Of a stretch of DNA of 64,000 nt, positions 35,878 to 43,970 are shown in pieces; position 1 is the stretch's first letter, and the number at the start of each line of letters is the position of its first letter. Source of the DNA: CAISCU01 sp943361925. GTDB taxonomy: Bacteria; Bacteroidota; Bacteroidia; UKL13-3. Location of the stretch: contig CALRIT020000004.1 in the NCBI GenBank assembly GCA_943361925.1, forward strand, positions 124,001-188,000, in the 5' to 3' direction. Position numbers and translations under genes: made by a program. The notes under the pieces are model-generated. The model was not told the DNA's origin and did not search any database. It worked only from the letters and a program-made list of their open reading frames with translations.

Positions 35878-36807
35878 ATGAAAAAGTTATTTAGAACTAT
35901 GTTTGTATTAACAGCTATGAGTGCTGTAGTATTTACATCATGTAAAACTGAAGAAACTGTGGACACAGAAAAAGCTGCTCCTACAGTACTTTTAAATGAT
36001 GGTGTTGCTGGTGCTTCATACTCATCACAAGTTGATTCAATTATGTTAGATATCGAAGCTAGTGCTGATACTGATGTTAAAATCAAATCTATCAAAATTA
36101 CTAGAGCTGTAACTGGTGCTGCAACTAACACAATCGTTAGCAAAACTTATGATGCAAAAGATGTTTTATTAACTCATTATGATGTTATTAAAGGTCAAAT
36201 CGCAATTAACGATGGTGATAAAATTACTTATTTAGTTACTGTTACAGACAGCAAAGACAAAGTTACAACTGCTAATTTTGTAGCTTCAATCAACAGTATT
36301 GCTACTTCAGAGCAAATTTTATTAGGAGCTCCTAGTAACACAACTAACCAATACCGTTTCTTTGGTGTTGCTAACAATTTTGCTCGTTACAAAGCAGGTA
36401 CAACCGGTACTGAATTAGCAAAAGATAATTCAAGTAAAGTTGATTTCATTTATTTCTACAATTCAGCTGGTTCAGTTGGTAATGCTATTTACTCTCCAGA
36501 TTATAACTTCACTGCTGGAACAGGATGGGCTACTGAAACTTCAACATGGACTGCCAAAAACAAAACTATTTATTTAACAACTGAGTTAAATCAATCTAGC
36601 TTTGATGCATTAAATGCTTCTAACTTCTTTACCGAATTAGAAACTTTAACTTGGGCTAGTGGTGTTGACAGAATTCCTAACTTAATCAATGGCCAGGTAA
36701 TTGCTTACAAAAGAGCTGATGGAAAACGTGGTTTTATTTTAATTGCTGCTACAGCATTAAATGCAACAACAGGTTCATTAACTTGTAAAGTAAAAGCTGA
36801 GTTATAG
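35878..36807 (+). CDS. Orphan lipoprotein, function unknown
   Basis: A 309-residue protein with a clear lipoprotein signal (VLTAMSAVVFTSC, Cys22). The mature part looks like one Ig-like beta domain (about 35-140, many alternating hydrophobic/Thr residues) followed by a Trp/Asn-rich C-terminal domain with no recognised motif. Its codon use is noticeably regular (many GCT, ACT, GTT), suggesting high expression. It has its own promoter and a strong terminator, so it is transcribed alone. I do not recognise the family; a surface- or periplasm-exposed binding role is only a guess. Confidence 0.8.
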   Translation: MKKLFRTMFVLTAMSAVVFTSCKTEETVDTEKAAPTVLLNDGVAGASYSSQVDSIMLDIEASADTDVKIKSIKITRAVTGAATNTIVSKTYDAKDVLLTHYDVIKGQIAINDGDKITYLVTVTDSKDKVTTANFVASINSIATSEQILLGAPSNTTNQYRFFGVANNFARYKAGTTGTELAKDNSSKVDFIYFYNSAGSVGNAIYSPDYNFTAGTGWATETSTWTAKNKTIYLTTELNQSSFDALNASNFFTELETLTWASGVDRIPNLINGQVIAYKRADGKRGFILIAATALNATTGSLTCKVKAEL

Positions 36808-36832
36808 AATTATTTCTTAACAAAAATCTTAT

Positions 36833-36866
36833 AAAAAGCCGTTTCAAATGTGGAACGGCTTTTTTA
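36833..36866 (+). terminator. Intrinsic terminator after the orphan lipoprotein
   Basis: GCCGTT (36838-36843) pairs with AACGGC (36854-36859), flanked by A's and followed by a T run. It lies between the lipoprotein stop and the pfkA ATG. Confidence 0.9.
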
Positions 36867-36876
36867 TTTTTATAGC

Positions 36877-37854
36877 ATGAAGAAAATTGCAGTATTTACA
36901 TCAGGAGGAGACTCTCCCGGAATGAACGCGTGTATTAGAGCAGTTGTTAGAACTGCCATCTATCACGGAATTGAAGTTTGCGGTATTATGCAAGGATATA
37001 AGGGTATGATTGAAGGAGGCGAGAATTTTATTGAAATGAATTCGCGTTCTGTTGGAAACATCATCCAAAGAGGTGGAACAATTCTTAAATCATCAAGAAG
37101 TAAAGAATTTATGACGCCTGAAGGTCGTAAAACTGCCTATGATAACCTTATAGCAAATGGAATTGAAGGAATTGTTTGTATAGGTGGAAACGGAACATTT
37201 ACCGGTGCAGAAATATTTTACAACGAGTATGGAATTCCATCAATTGGCGCTCCTGGCACAATTGACAATGATTTGTATGGTACAGATTTTACAATAGGTT
37301 TTGATACAGCAATTAATACAGCTGTTGATGCCATTGATAAAATCCGTGATACTGCTGATAGTCACGGCCGTACTTTTTTAGTTGAATTAATGGGCCGACA
37401 TGCCGGATTTATATCACTTGCAGCGACAATTGCCGGTGGTGCCGAACAGGTACTTTTACCAGAACTTGTTGAAGACCATAGTAAAGTTGTTGAGTTTTTT
37501 AAAGGGAGAACAAATACTAAAAAATCATTCTCAATTGTAGTTGTAGCTGAGGGAAATGAAGAAGGTGGCGCTTTTAAAATTGATGAAATGCTAAAAGCAG
37601 AAATACCAGGTTTTGAATCCAGAGTCGTAATTCTTGGCCATATTCAAAGAGGTGGCTCCCCTACTGCTTATGATAGAGTTTTAGCCAGCCGATTAGGTTC
37701 AGGGGCAGTTGAAGCTTTGATGAATGGAGAAAAAAACAAAATGGCAGGTTTGATTAATAACCGTTTACAATTAACTTCATTTCATGATGCCATTTATAAA
37801 CGAAAAGAACTCAATCCAGATTTAATTAAACTGGTTGATATTTTTAATTGCTAA
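36877..37854 (+). CDS. pfkA: ATP-dependent 6-phosphofructokinase
   Basis: About 325 residues from the ATG at 36877; a longer GTG frame from 36850 would begin inside a terminator hairpin. Catalyses fructose 6-phosphate to fructose 1,6-bisphosphate in glycolysis. Seen: FTSGGDSPGMNA (ATP site), CIGGNGTFTGAE, catalytic APGTIDNDLYGTDFTIGFDTA, LVELMGRHAGF and LGHIQRGGSPTAYDR. A Gly (GGNGT, rather than Asp) in the ATP-site motif is typical of ATP-dependent forms. Full length. Confidence 0.96.
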   Translation: MKKIAVFTSGGDSPGMNACIRAVVRTAIYHGIEVCGIMQGYKGMIEGGENFIEMNSRSVGNIIQRGGTILKSSRSKEFMTPEGRKTAYDNLIANGIEGIVCIGGNGTFTGAEIFYNEYGIPSIGAPGTIDNDLYGTDFTIGFDTAINTAVDAIDKIRDTADSHGRTFLVELMGRHAGFISLAATIAGGAEQVLLPELVEDHSKVVEFFKGRTNTKKSFSIVVVAEGNEEGGAFKIDEMLKAEIPGFESRVVILGHIQRGGSPTAYDRVLASRLGSGAVEALMNGEKNKMAGLINNRLQLTSFHDAIYKRKELNPDLIKLVDIFNC

Positions 37855-37872
37855 TAAATTTCTAAAAAAAAG

Positions 37873-37910
37873 AAAAGTGGCTGTTTCAATTGTGAAACAG
37901 CCATTTTATT
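37873..37910. terminator. Bidirectional terminator between pfkA and kdsB
   Basis: TGGCTGTTTCA pairs with TGAAACAGCCA around a short loop (37878-37903), with A's before and T's after, so it can work for both convergent genes. The T run overlaps the kdsB stop codon at 37906-37908. Confidence 0.88.
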
Positions 37911-38643
37911 TTGCCATTAATCTCAACACACGCTCAATATCTTCAGGTGTGTCGATACAATGGCTATCATATAAAGTTTCTACACATTTAATTTTATACC
38001 CGGCTTCTAACCAACGCAATTGTTCTAAACTTTCTGCTTTTTCCAAAGAGGAAACCGTTAATGAAGTAATTGCATATAAAACATCACTTCTGTAGGCATA
38101 CATCCCAACATGCCTGTAGTAATCGTGGTGCTTATGCCATTCTTTTTCATCAACACCTTTGATATAAGGAATTACCATTCTGCTGAAATAAAGTGCTTCA
38201 TTATCTTTATTCAACACAATTTTCACCTCTCCCATATCAAATAAGAACTCATGATTATCAACTTTAATCATTTGAGTTGCTAATTCGGTTTGTCCTTTAC
38301 AAACATTACCTAATTCATCAATTTGTTCAGGATTAATAAATGGTTCATCTCCTTGAATATTAATGATATAATTAAAATCACCTTTTACTTTTTTGAATGC
38401 TTCATAACAACGATCGGTTCCACTTGGATGGTTTGAAGATGTCATCACTACATTGCCACCAAATGCTTTAACATGTTCAAAAATCCTTTCATCATCAGTT
38501 GCCACCACCACATAATCAAGTGTTTTAGCTTTACTTGCTTCTTTGTAAACTCGTTCAATCATTGAAACTCCATTAATTTCAACCAAAGGTTTACCCGGAA
38601 AGCGAGAACTTGCATAACGGGCAGGTATTATTCCTAAAATCAT
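37906..38643 (-). CDS. kdsB: CMP-Kdo (or CMP-Kdo8N) synthetase
   Basis: A 245-residue 3-deoxy-manno-octulosonate cytidylyltransferase that activates Kdo with CTP before transfer to lipid A. Motifs: ARYASSRFPGKPL (nucleotide site, about 8-20), VATDDERI, SGTDRCYEA, IQGDEPFI, and LEQLRWLEAGYKI near the end. Given kdnA and kdnB about 6 kb away, its true substrate may be 8-amino-Kdo, as for the Shewanella KdsB homologue; sequence alone cannot decide. It is divergent from the ABC-F gene. Confidence 0.94.
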   Translation of the reverse strand: MILGIIPARYASSRFPGKPLVEINGVSMIERVYKEASKAKTLDYVVVATDDERIFEHVKAFGGNVVMTSSNHPSGTDRCYEAFKKVKGDFNYIINIQGDEPFINPEQIDELGNVCKGQTELATQMIKVDNHEFLFDMGEVKIVLNKDNEALYFSRMVIPYIKGVDEKEWHKHHDYYRHVGMYAYRSDVLYAITSLTVSSLEKAESLEQLRWLEAGYKIKCVETLYDSHCIDTPEDIERVLRLMAK

Positions 38644-38660
38644 TTAATTATTATTTTTAG

Positions 38661-38668
38661 CGAAAGTA
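38661..38668 (-). promoter_or_regulatory. Putative -7 element of kdsB
   Basis: TACTTTCG on the minus strand, one base from TAnnTTTG, 18 bases before the kdsB ATG. The same octamer precedes the S46 peptidase gene (56374-56381). Confidence 0.35.
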
Positions 38669-38715
38669 AAACCAAAAAATGATATCCTCTTCAATCTAAA
38701 ATCTTATTCTTGCGG

Positions 38716-40614
38716 ATGATTTATTTGAGAGGAGAAAACCTAGGTAGAAGATTCGGAGAAAGAGTACTTTTTGAAAACCTGGATTTAAGCATTGCAAAGG
38801 GAGAAAGAGTTGCATTTATTGCAAAAAATGGTTCCGGAAAAACTTCATTGTTAAACATTTTAACCGGCAGAGAAGAGCCGGATGGCGGTGGAAGTGTGAT
38901 GATTGATAAAAATATCACATGGACTTACCTGGAACAAGAACCTCATTTTAATGAGAATGATACTGTATTAGATGCAATTTTTAATACCAACCATCCAAAA
39001 TTTAAAACTGTAGCAGAATTTGAATTGCTTACAGAAAAAATGGAATTGGATCCTGAAAACACTGAAATTCATGAAGCCATGCAGAAAGTAATGGAGGACA
39101 TGGAATTATATCAGGCTTGGGATTTGGATAATAAAGTTCATACAATTTTAACTAAACTCAACTTGCATCATCATCTTGAGCAATTTTGCAAAAGTTTAAG
39201 CGGTGGTCAAAGAAAAAGATTGGCTCTTGCCAGAGTTTTGATTCAGGAACCAGATTTTGTTATTATGGACGAACCTACCAATCATCTTGACCTTCAAATG
39301 ATTGAGTGGTTAGAGGCATGGTTACAATCTTTAGATTTAACTATGTTATTGGTTACCCACGACAGGTATTTCCTTGACAAAATTTGCAATGAGATTATAG
39401 AGCTGGATATGGGTAAAATCTACTCATATAAAGGTAATTATGCTTATTTCTTAGAGAAAAAAGAGATGAGAGAAACCTATGAACAAAAAGAAGCAGATAC
39501 TGCCAGAAAACTAGCTAAAAAAGAACTGGAATGGATGCGTCGTCAACCTAAAGCCAGAACCACCAAAAGTAAAAGTAGAATTGATGCGTATTACGATTTA
39601 AAAGAAAAAGCTTCATTTAAAAGAGATGATAGTGTGGTAGAAATTCAAATGCAGATGCAAAGAATGGGAACCAAAATTCTTGAAGTACATCAATTACAAA
39701 AAAGTTATGGCGATTTGAAAATTTGCAATGATTTCACCCATTTATTTGTACCAGGTGAAAGAATTGGAATTATTGGTCAGAATGGAGTTGGTAAAAGTAC
39801 ATTTTTAAATATGCTTCTAGGACTTGAGAAACAAGATGGAGGTAGCATTGTAAAAGGCGATACAGTTAGGTTTGGATACTATAATCAACAAGGAATCCAG
39901 CTTTCAGAAGACAAAAGAGTAATAGAAGTAATAACAGATATTGCTGAATATTTAGAAATAGGAAAAGGGGTTAAACTTTCTGCAACCATGCTTTTGAAGC
40001 AGTTTTTATTTGATGCAAAAAAGCAATACAATTATGTAAGTTCTTTGAGCGGTGGAGAAAAAAGACGCTTGTATTTATTGACAATTTTAATGGGTAAACC
40101 AAACTTTTTGGTTTTAGATGAACCAACAAATGATTTGGATATTGATACCCTAAATGTTTTAGAGGATTTCCTGGAAAATTATGAAGGTTGTATGCTTATA
40201 GTTACGCATGACAGATACTTTATGGACAATTTAGTAGATTCATTATTTGTATTTGAAGGAAATGGAAACATCCGTTCATTCAATGGAAATTATCAGGAAT
40301 ATTTAAATGAGTTGGATGAGGAAAAAAACAAGGAATCTAAATCAAAAGAAACTCCAAAAGCAGCTGCTCCTAAAGCAATTGAAGTAGAGGTTCAACCAAT
40401 AAAAAAGAAATTAAGTTATAAGGAACAAAGAGAGCTCGATCAACTTACAGATGAGATAGAAATTTTACATCAACAGAAAACTATTCTAGAGAAAAAATTA
40501 GCAAGTGGAAGTAGTAATCATGAAGATGTAATTCAATGGAGTTCTGATTTTGAAGAAGTTAAAGCGAAGTTAGATGAAAAAGAATTGAGATGGCTTGAAC
40601 TTTCTGAAATGTAA
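38716..40614 (+). CDS. uup: ABC-F ATPase (Uup-like)
   Basis: About 632 residues from ATG 38716; a TTG two codons earlier is unlikely. Two ATPase domains with Walker A AKNGSGKTSLL and GQNGVGKSTFL, signatures LSGGQRKRLAL and LSGGEKRRLYL, and Walker B IMDEPTNHLD and LDEPTNDLD; no membrane part. The linker (ERKEMRETYEQKEADTARK-like charged helix) and the C-terminal coiled coil (about 560-632, LTDEIEILHQQKTILEKKL) point to the Uup branch, which acts on ribosomes or branched DNA. Sits between kdsB and the KdsC-like gene without functional link to Kdo that I know of. A TATTCTTG element ends 3 bases before the ATG. Confidence 0.92.
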   Translation: MIYLRGENLGRRFGERVLFENLDLSIAKGERVAFIAKNGSGKTSLLNILTGREEPDGGGSVMIDKNITWTYLEQEPHFNENDTVLDAIFNTNHPKFKTVAEFELLTEKMELDPENTEIHEAMQKVMEDMELYQAWDLDNKVHTILTKLNLHHHLEQFCKSLSGGQRKRLALARVLIQEPDFVIMDEPTNHLDLQMIEWLEAWLQSLDLTMLLVTHDRYFLDKICNEIIELDMGKIYSYKGNYAYFLEKKEMRETYEQKEADTARKLAKKELEWMRRQPKARTTKSKSRIDAYYDLKEKASFKRDDSVVEIQMQMQRMGTKILEVHQLQKSYGDLKICNDFTHLFVPGERIGIIGQNGVGKSTFLNMLLGLEKQDGGSIVKGDTVRFGYYNQQGIQLSEDKRVIEVITDIAEYLEIGKGVKLSATMLLKQFLFDAKKQYNYVSSLSGGEKRRLYLLTILMGKPNFLVLDEPTNDLDIDTLNVLEDFLENYEGCMLIVTHDRYFMDNLVDSLFVFEGNGNIRSFNGNYQEYLNELDEEKNKESKSKETPKAAAPKAIEVEVQPIKKKLSYKEQRELDQLTDEIEILHQQKTILEKKLASGSSNHEDVIQWSSDFEEVKAKLDEKELRWLELSEM

Positions 40615-40620
40615 TTGTCT

Positions 40621-41322
40621 CTATAAAACAACCGAAATTATTTCAGCATTCATTACGGTAAAAAATGCTGTTGGCAAAGTTTGGCGCAAGTTGATATACT
40701 CTTGATAATTTGCGCTAAACTTGGTCCTCTCTTGCATTATATGATCAAAATTACCTGTAATTCCCATGAGTAATTCGCAGGCTTCTCTTACTGCAAAATT
40801 TCCGCTATCGTGACCGGTAACATAATCAGCTAAATCATTTTTAATTACATAATTTCTAAAAAGTGGATTTGCTTTACGATTGATCATAATTCTAAACCCA
40901 ACTTTTTCGGCTACACTTAAATCCAAAACATCATCAAAAAAGTAACAAACTTCAGAAGCCTGTAATTGGTGTTTTTCACAAAAATGATTGAGCGCTATAA
41001 TTTTATTTGGAACTTTAAAGTAAGATTCATCAAAATGTTCTCTGTTACAAAAATGGAAAGCCATTTCATTTTTTTCACCGGAAATAATTGCAGTATTGGG
41101 CATTCTTCCTGCTCTAAAATAGTAATCATAACGAATTAAATTCGTACCCATACTATCAGCTTCATTAAAGGTGCTACTTTTATTCTCGTTTTTTTGGGCA
41201 TTATTAAAAACACCGTCCCAGTCGAAAACAAAAGCTTTAATCCCCTTAAATTTTTCGATCATTTCCTGCATAGGGTGAACAAAAATTCCACCGATTGATT
41301 CGAACTCTTTTTGAATTTCCAT
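40621..41322 (-). CDS. KdsC-like HAD phosphatase (probable Kdo-8-phosphate phosphatase)
   Basis: A 233-residue HAD hydrolase that would remove phosphate from Kdo-8-phosphate. HAD motif I FVFDWDGVF (nucleophile and acid Asp, about 32-40), motif II IISGEKNE, a Lys in KIIALNHF, and motif IV FFDDVLDL followed by AEKVGFRI. The downstream ADYVTGHDSGNFAVREACELL is nearly the KdsC tail pattern (ADYVT-x-GG-x-G-A-VRE-x-C-x-LL). It is longer than KdsC (188) by an N-terminal 25 residues and a C-terminal 25 residues. A terminator (41335-41361) separates it from the transaldolase-CBS gene upstream, and it converges with uup 6 bases away. Confidence 0.75.
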   Translation of the reverse strand: MEIQKEFESIGGIFVHPMQEMIEKFKGIKAFVFDWDGVFNNAQKNENKSSTFNEADSMGTNLIRYDYYFRAGRMPNTAIISGEKNEMAFHFCNREHFDESYFKVPNKIIALNHFCEKHQLQASEVCYFFDDVLDLSVAEKVGFRIMINRKANPLFRNYVIKNDLADYVTGHDSGNFAVREACELLMGITGNFDHIMQERTKFSANYQEYINLRQTLPTAFFTVMNAEIISVVL

Positions 41323-41334
41323 GAGTGTATAAAT

Positions 41335-41361
41335 AAAAAAAGGAGGACAAGCCTCCTTTTT
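41335..41361 (-). terminator. Intrinsic terminator after the transaldolase-CBS gene
   Basis: GGAGG/CCTCC stem with A's and T's on both sides and a 5-base loop. It lies about 15 bases past the transaldolase stop and immediately before the KdsC-like start, so the phosphatase needs read-through or its own weak promoter. Confidence 0.8.
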
Positions 41362-41377
41362 AATGAATCGAATTTTA

Positions 41378-42388
41378 TTAATCTTCTAAATCCTGGATAT
41401 CTAACATTCCAATTGGTTTGCCGTTTTCTGTTACCAAAATTGTATCAACTTTAGTAGATTTAAATAAGCCCATAGCTTCATTCAATAAAGCAGAACCATC
41501 GATAGAAACTGGCTTACCATATTCGAAATCACCAATTTTCTTATTTAAAACATCACGACCATCTGATTGTAATTTTCTTCTCAAATCGCCATCAGTGAAA
41601 ACACCTTTTAATGAACCATCAGCATTTACAATTGTAATTGCACCGAAACCGAATTCAGTCATTTTTACGATTGCTTCAGCTAAATCTGTATTACCATCAA
41701 CAATTGGGTTGATTCCGTTTAATGCTTCTTTCACACGAACTGTCATTAAACGTGTATCGCGAATAAACTGATCAGTACCAACTGTAGTAAAGTGATTTTC
41801 AGTTAATTGTTTCATTACTTTCAAAGGAATCGTAATGGTATGAACTCCTAAGTTTAAAGCATTACGAACATGTTCCAAGGTACGAACAGATGAGAACATC
41901 ACTTTTGTATCATAACCATAGTGATCAACAGCAGAAACGATTTGGTTAACTAAATCCAAAGCATCATGCCCCTGATCCTGCAAACGACCAACTAGCGGAC
42001 AAACATAAGTTGCACCGGCATGCATAGCCATATAAGCTTGTTGTAAGGTGTAAACCAAATGTACATTTACAAGGTAACCTTTGCTTCTAAGTAATTTACA
42101 AGCTCTAACACCTTCTAAAGATACTGGAATTTTAAAAACAGTCTTTTTAGGGTCTAAACCAAGTGCCAACTGACGTTCAGCTTCAGCTAAAACTTCTTCT
42201 GCAGTATCACCTAAAGCTTCAATTTGAAGTACAGGTACTATTTTCGAAAGTTTAACAATCATGCCGTCAATATCAGTGATACCTTCACGTTGCATAAATG
42301 TTGGTGTGGTAGTTAAACCATTCAAAAATCCTAATTTAAAACCTTCTTCAATTTCTTTAAGGTTTGCTGAATCTAAATATAATTCCAT
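41378..42388 (-). CDS. Transaldolase/FSA-like aldolase fused to a KdsD-type CBS pair
   Basis: A 336-residue fusion. Residues 1-220 are a class I aldolase of the transaldolase/fructose-6-phosphate aldolase (FSA) group: MELYLDSANL start with Asp6, and the Schiff-base lysine Lys86 in FKIPVS (FSA Lys85). Compared with FSA from memory, Asn28 is Thr, Tyr131 is Leu (position 132), and Leu107 is Asn (108), the last as in TalB. Residues about 228-336 are two CBS motifs whose LKGVFTDGDLRRKL and ENGKPIGMLDIQDL closely resemble the tail of KdsD, the arabinose-5-phosphate isomerase. In a run with kdsA, kdnB and kdnA; no separate KdsD is in the window. I infer it supplies a Kdo precursor (arabinose 5-phosphate) or regulates that supply; unproven. 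Confidence 0.85.
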   Translation of the reverse strand: MELYLDSANLKEIEEGFKLGFLNGLTTTPTFMQREGITDIDGMIVKLSKIVPVLQIEALGDTAEEVLAEAERQLALGLDPKKTVFKIPVSLEGVRACKLLRSKGYLVNVHLVYTLQQAYMAMHAGATYVCPLVGRLQDQGHDALDLVNQIVSAVDHYGYDTKVMFSSVRTLEHVRNALNLGVHTITIPLKVMKQLTENHFTTVGTDQFIRDTRLMTVRVKEALNGINPIVDGNTDLAEAIVKMTEFGFGAITIVNADGSLKGVFTDGDLRRKLQSDGRDVLNKKIGDFEYGKPVSIDGSALLNEAMGLFKSTKVDTILVTENGKPIGMLDIQDLED

Positions 42389-42420
42389 GTTTATTAATAC
42401 TGTTTTATTATCAAAGGGCT

Positions 42421-42428
42421 CAAAAATA
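42421..42428 (-). promoter_or_regulatory. -7 element before the transaldolase-CBS gene
   Basis: TATTTTTG on the minus strand, a perfect TAnnTTTG match, 33 bases upstream of the ATG at 42388, inside the 72-base gap after the outer-membrane protein gene. It suggests an internal promoter in the cluster. Confidence 0.4.
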
Positions 42429-42460
42429 ATTTTAATTCTTCAATTATCTAAATTGATTAT

Positions 42461-43120
42461 TTAAAGCCCAAAAAATCCTAAATTGTAAGAAAAGCCTATT
42501 GTTAATCCTGATGGACCAATTGTCTGAAAAAATGATTTTTGATTTGCTGAGAAATCAACATTATCTATTGCTATATATTTACCTTCAATTAAAACACTTT
42601 TTTCACTAAATGTAATAATTTGTTTATTCAAACCAATTGCATATCCTAAATCTATGGTAAACCGATTTCCCCTTTTTGTCACAAATTGGCGCTGAAGTCC
42701 AGCATTTATAGTAAGCAATGGATCTAAATTAATAGAAGTATTGACATCATAATCTTTCTCATTATAACTTACTTCCACATCTAAAATTAAATCTTGAAAT
42801 CCATTAGCTTTAGAAAATCCAATACTTGGACACCAACCATTTTGGGAGCCTGATTTAAAAATTCCGGTTAATCCAACTTTTGAGCCATATAAACCTAAAC
42901 CTGTATTAAATTCAACTATAGCAGTTGGTGCAACTCTGTACCCAAAACCTAATCCTAAAATACCATACTTATATTGAAGTCCTGAACCTACGCTCAAATA
43001 TACCTTCGGTAAGGCTATTTCCTTGGGATCAACAACACCTGTATAGGGAGATTGGTACTGAGCGTATGAGCTGAATCCAAACAAAACAAAAATCAGAAAA
43101 GGTAAAATAGGCTTTTTCAT
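42461..43120 (-). CDS. Predicted outer-membrane beta-barrel protein
   Basis: A 219-residue exported protein with a signal peptide (ILPFLIFVLFGFSSYAQ). The mature part shows alternating hydrophobic and polar residues with Gly/Tyr-rich strands, ending in a strand with terminal aromatic (LTIGFSYNLGFFGL), as in small outer-membrane barrels. I recognise no specific family. Its start is 8 bases after kdsA, so it is co-transcribed with kdnA-kdnB-kdsA; a role in the LPS-bearing outer membrane fits but is not shown. Confidence 0.75.
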   Translation of the reverse strand: MKKPILPFLIFVLFGFSSYAQYQSPYTGVVDPKEIALPKVYLSVGSGLQYKYGILGLGFGYRVAPTAIVEFNTGLGLYGSKVGLTGIFKSGSQNGWCPSIGFSKANGFQDLILDVEVSYNEKDYDVNTSINLDPLLTINAGLQRQFVTKRGNRFTIDLGYAIGLNKQIITFSEKSVLIEGKYIAIDNVDFSANQKSFFQTIGPSGLTIGFSYNLGFFGL

Positions 43121-43128
43121 TTTAATGA

Positions 43129-43959
43129 TTATTTTCTATGAGAAACTTCAATATTATGAATTTCAATTAGTGGTTTCATAAATTCTTCCAAATCATAAAC
43201 CGATAATTGAGAAGCAGCATCACACAAAGCATTTTTAGGATCAGGATGAGTTTCAATAAAAACACCATCTACACCTGAAGCAACACCTGCTCTGCTTAAT
43301 ACCGGTAAAAATTCTCTAGCACCACCATTTGGATCTGCACTTGGAGTACCATATTTACGAACACAATGTGTGATATCAAAAACTACTGGATAACCAATAT
43401 TTCTCATATGGTAAAAACTTCTTGGATCTACAATTAAATCATTGTAACCAAAAGTAAATCCACGTTCTGTTAAAATAACTTGGTCATTGCCAGACTCAAC
43501 ACATTTAGCAACAGGATGTTTCATGTTTTCAGGAGCCAAAAACTGACCATGTTTGATATTAACAACTTTTCCTGTTTTAGCAGAAGCAACCATTAAGGTA
43601 CTTTGCATACATAAATAAGCCGGAATCTGAATCACATCAACCACTTCTCCTGCAGCAGTAGCTTGATCAGGATAATGAACATCGGTTAAGATTGGAAATC
43701 CGAATTGTTCACGGATTTTAGCCAATAAAGCAACGCCTTTACTTAAACCCGGACCATCATAATATTTTAAACTACTTCTATTATCTTTTTGAAAAGACGA
43801 TTTATAAATCATCTTAATATTTAATCTTTCAGAAACCTCTTTTAATTTTTCAGCGGTTTTCATCATGATTGATTCATCTTCAATCACACAAGGACCTGAA
43901 ATCAAAAACAACTCATCACTTCCACATTCGATGTCACCAACTTTTACAATTTTTGTCAT
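43129..43959 (-). CDS. kdsA: Kdo-8-phosphate synthase (metal-dependent class)
   Basis: A 276-residue aldolase-fold enzyme condensing PEP and arabinose 5-phosphate to Kdo-8-phosphate. Seen: LFLISGPCVIED with Cys24, PEP-site KSSFQKDNRSS, TDVHYPDQA, NIKHGQFLAPENM, LTERGFTFGYNDL, FDITHCVRK and GVFIETHPDPKNALCDA. Cys24 in GPC corresponds to the metal-ligand Cys of the metal-dependent class (Asn in the E. coli enzyme). It starts 11 bases after kdnB, giving a direct link of Kdo and Kdo8N synthesis. Confidence 0.95.
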   Translation of the reverse strand: MTKIVKVGDIECGSDELFLISGPCVIEDESIMMKTAEKLKEVSERLNIKMIYKSSFQKDNRSSLKYYDGPGLSKGVALLAKIREQFGFPILTDVHYPDQATAAGEVVDVIQIPAYLCMQSTLMVASAKTGKVVNIKHGQFLAPENMKHPVAKCVESGNDQVILTERGFTFGYNDLIVDPRSFYHMRNIGYPVVFDITHCVRKYGTPSADPNGGAREFLPVLSRAGVASGVDGVFIETHPDPKNALCDAASQLSVYDLEEFMKPLIEIHNIEVSHRK

Positions 43960-43970
43960 GTTATAATTCT

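Noticed and set aside
37835..38095. Plus-strand 86-residue frame over the pfkA-kdsB junction
   Set aside because: It crosses the bidirectional terminator and is antisense to kdsB.
40621..41322. Naming the HAD gene as a sialic-acid-type (NeuA C-terminal) phosphatase
   Set aside because: The tail ADYVT...AVREACELL and the Kdo neighbours fit KdsC better; no neu genes are present.
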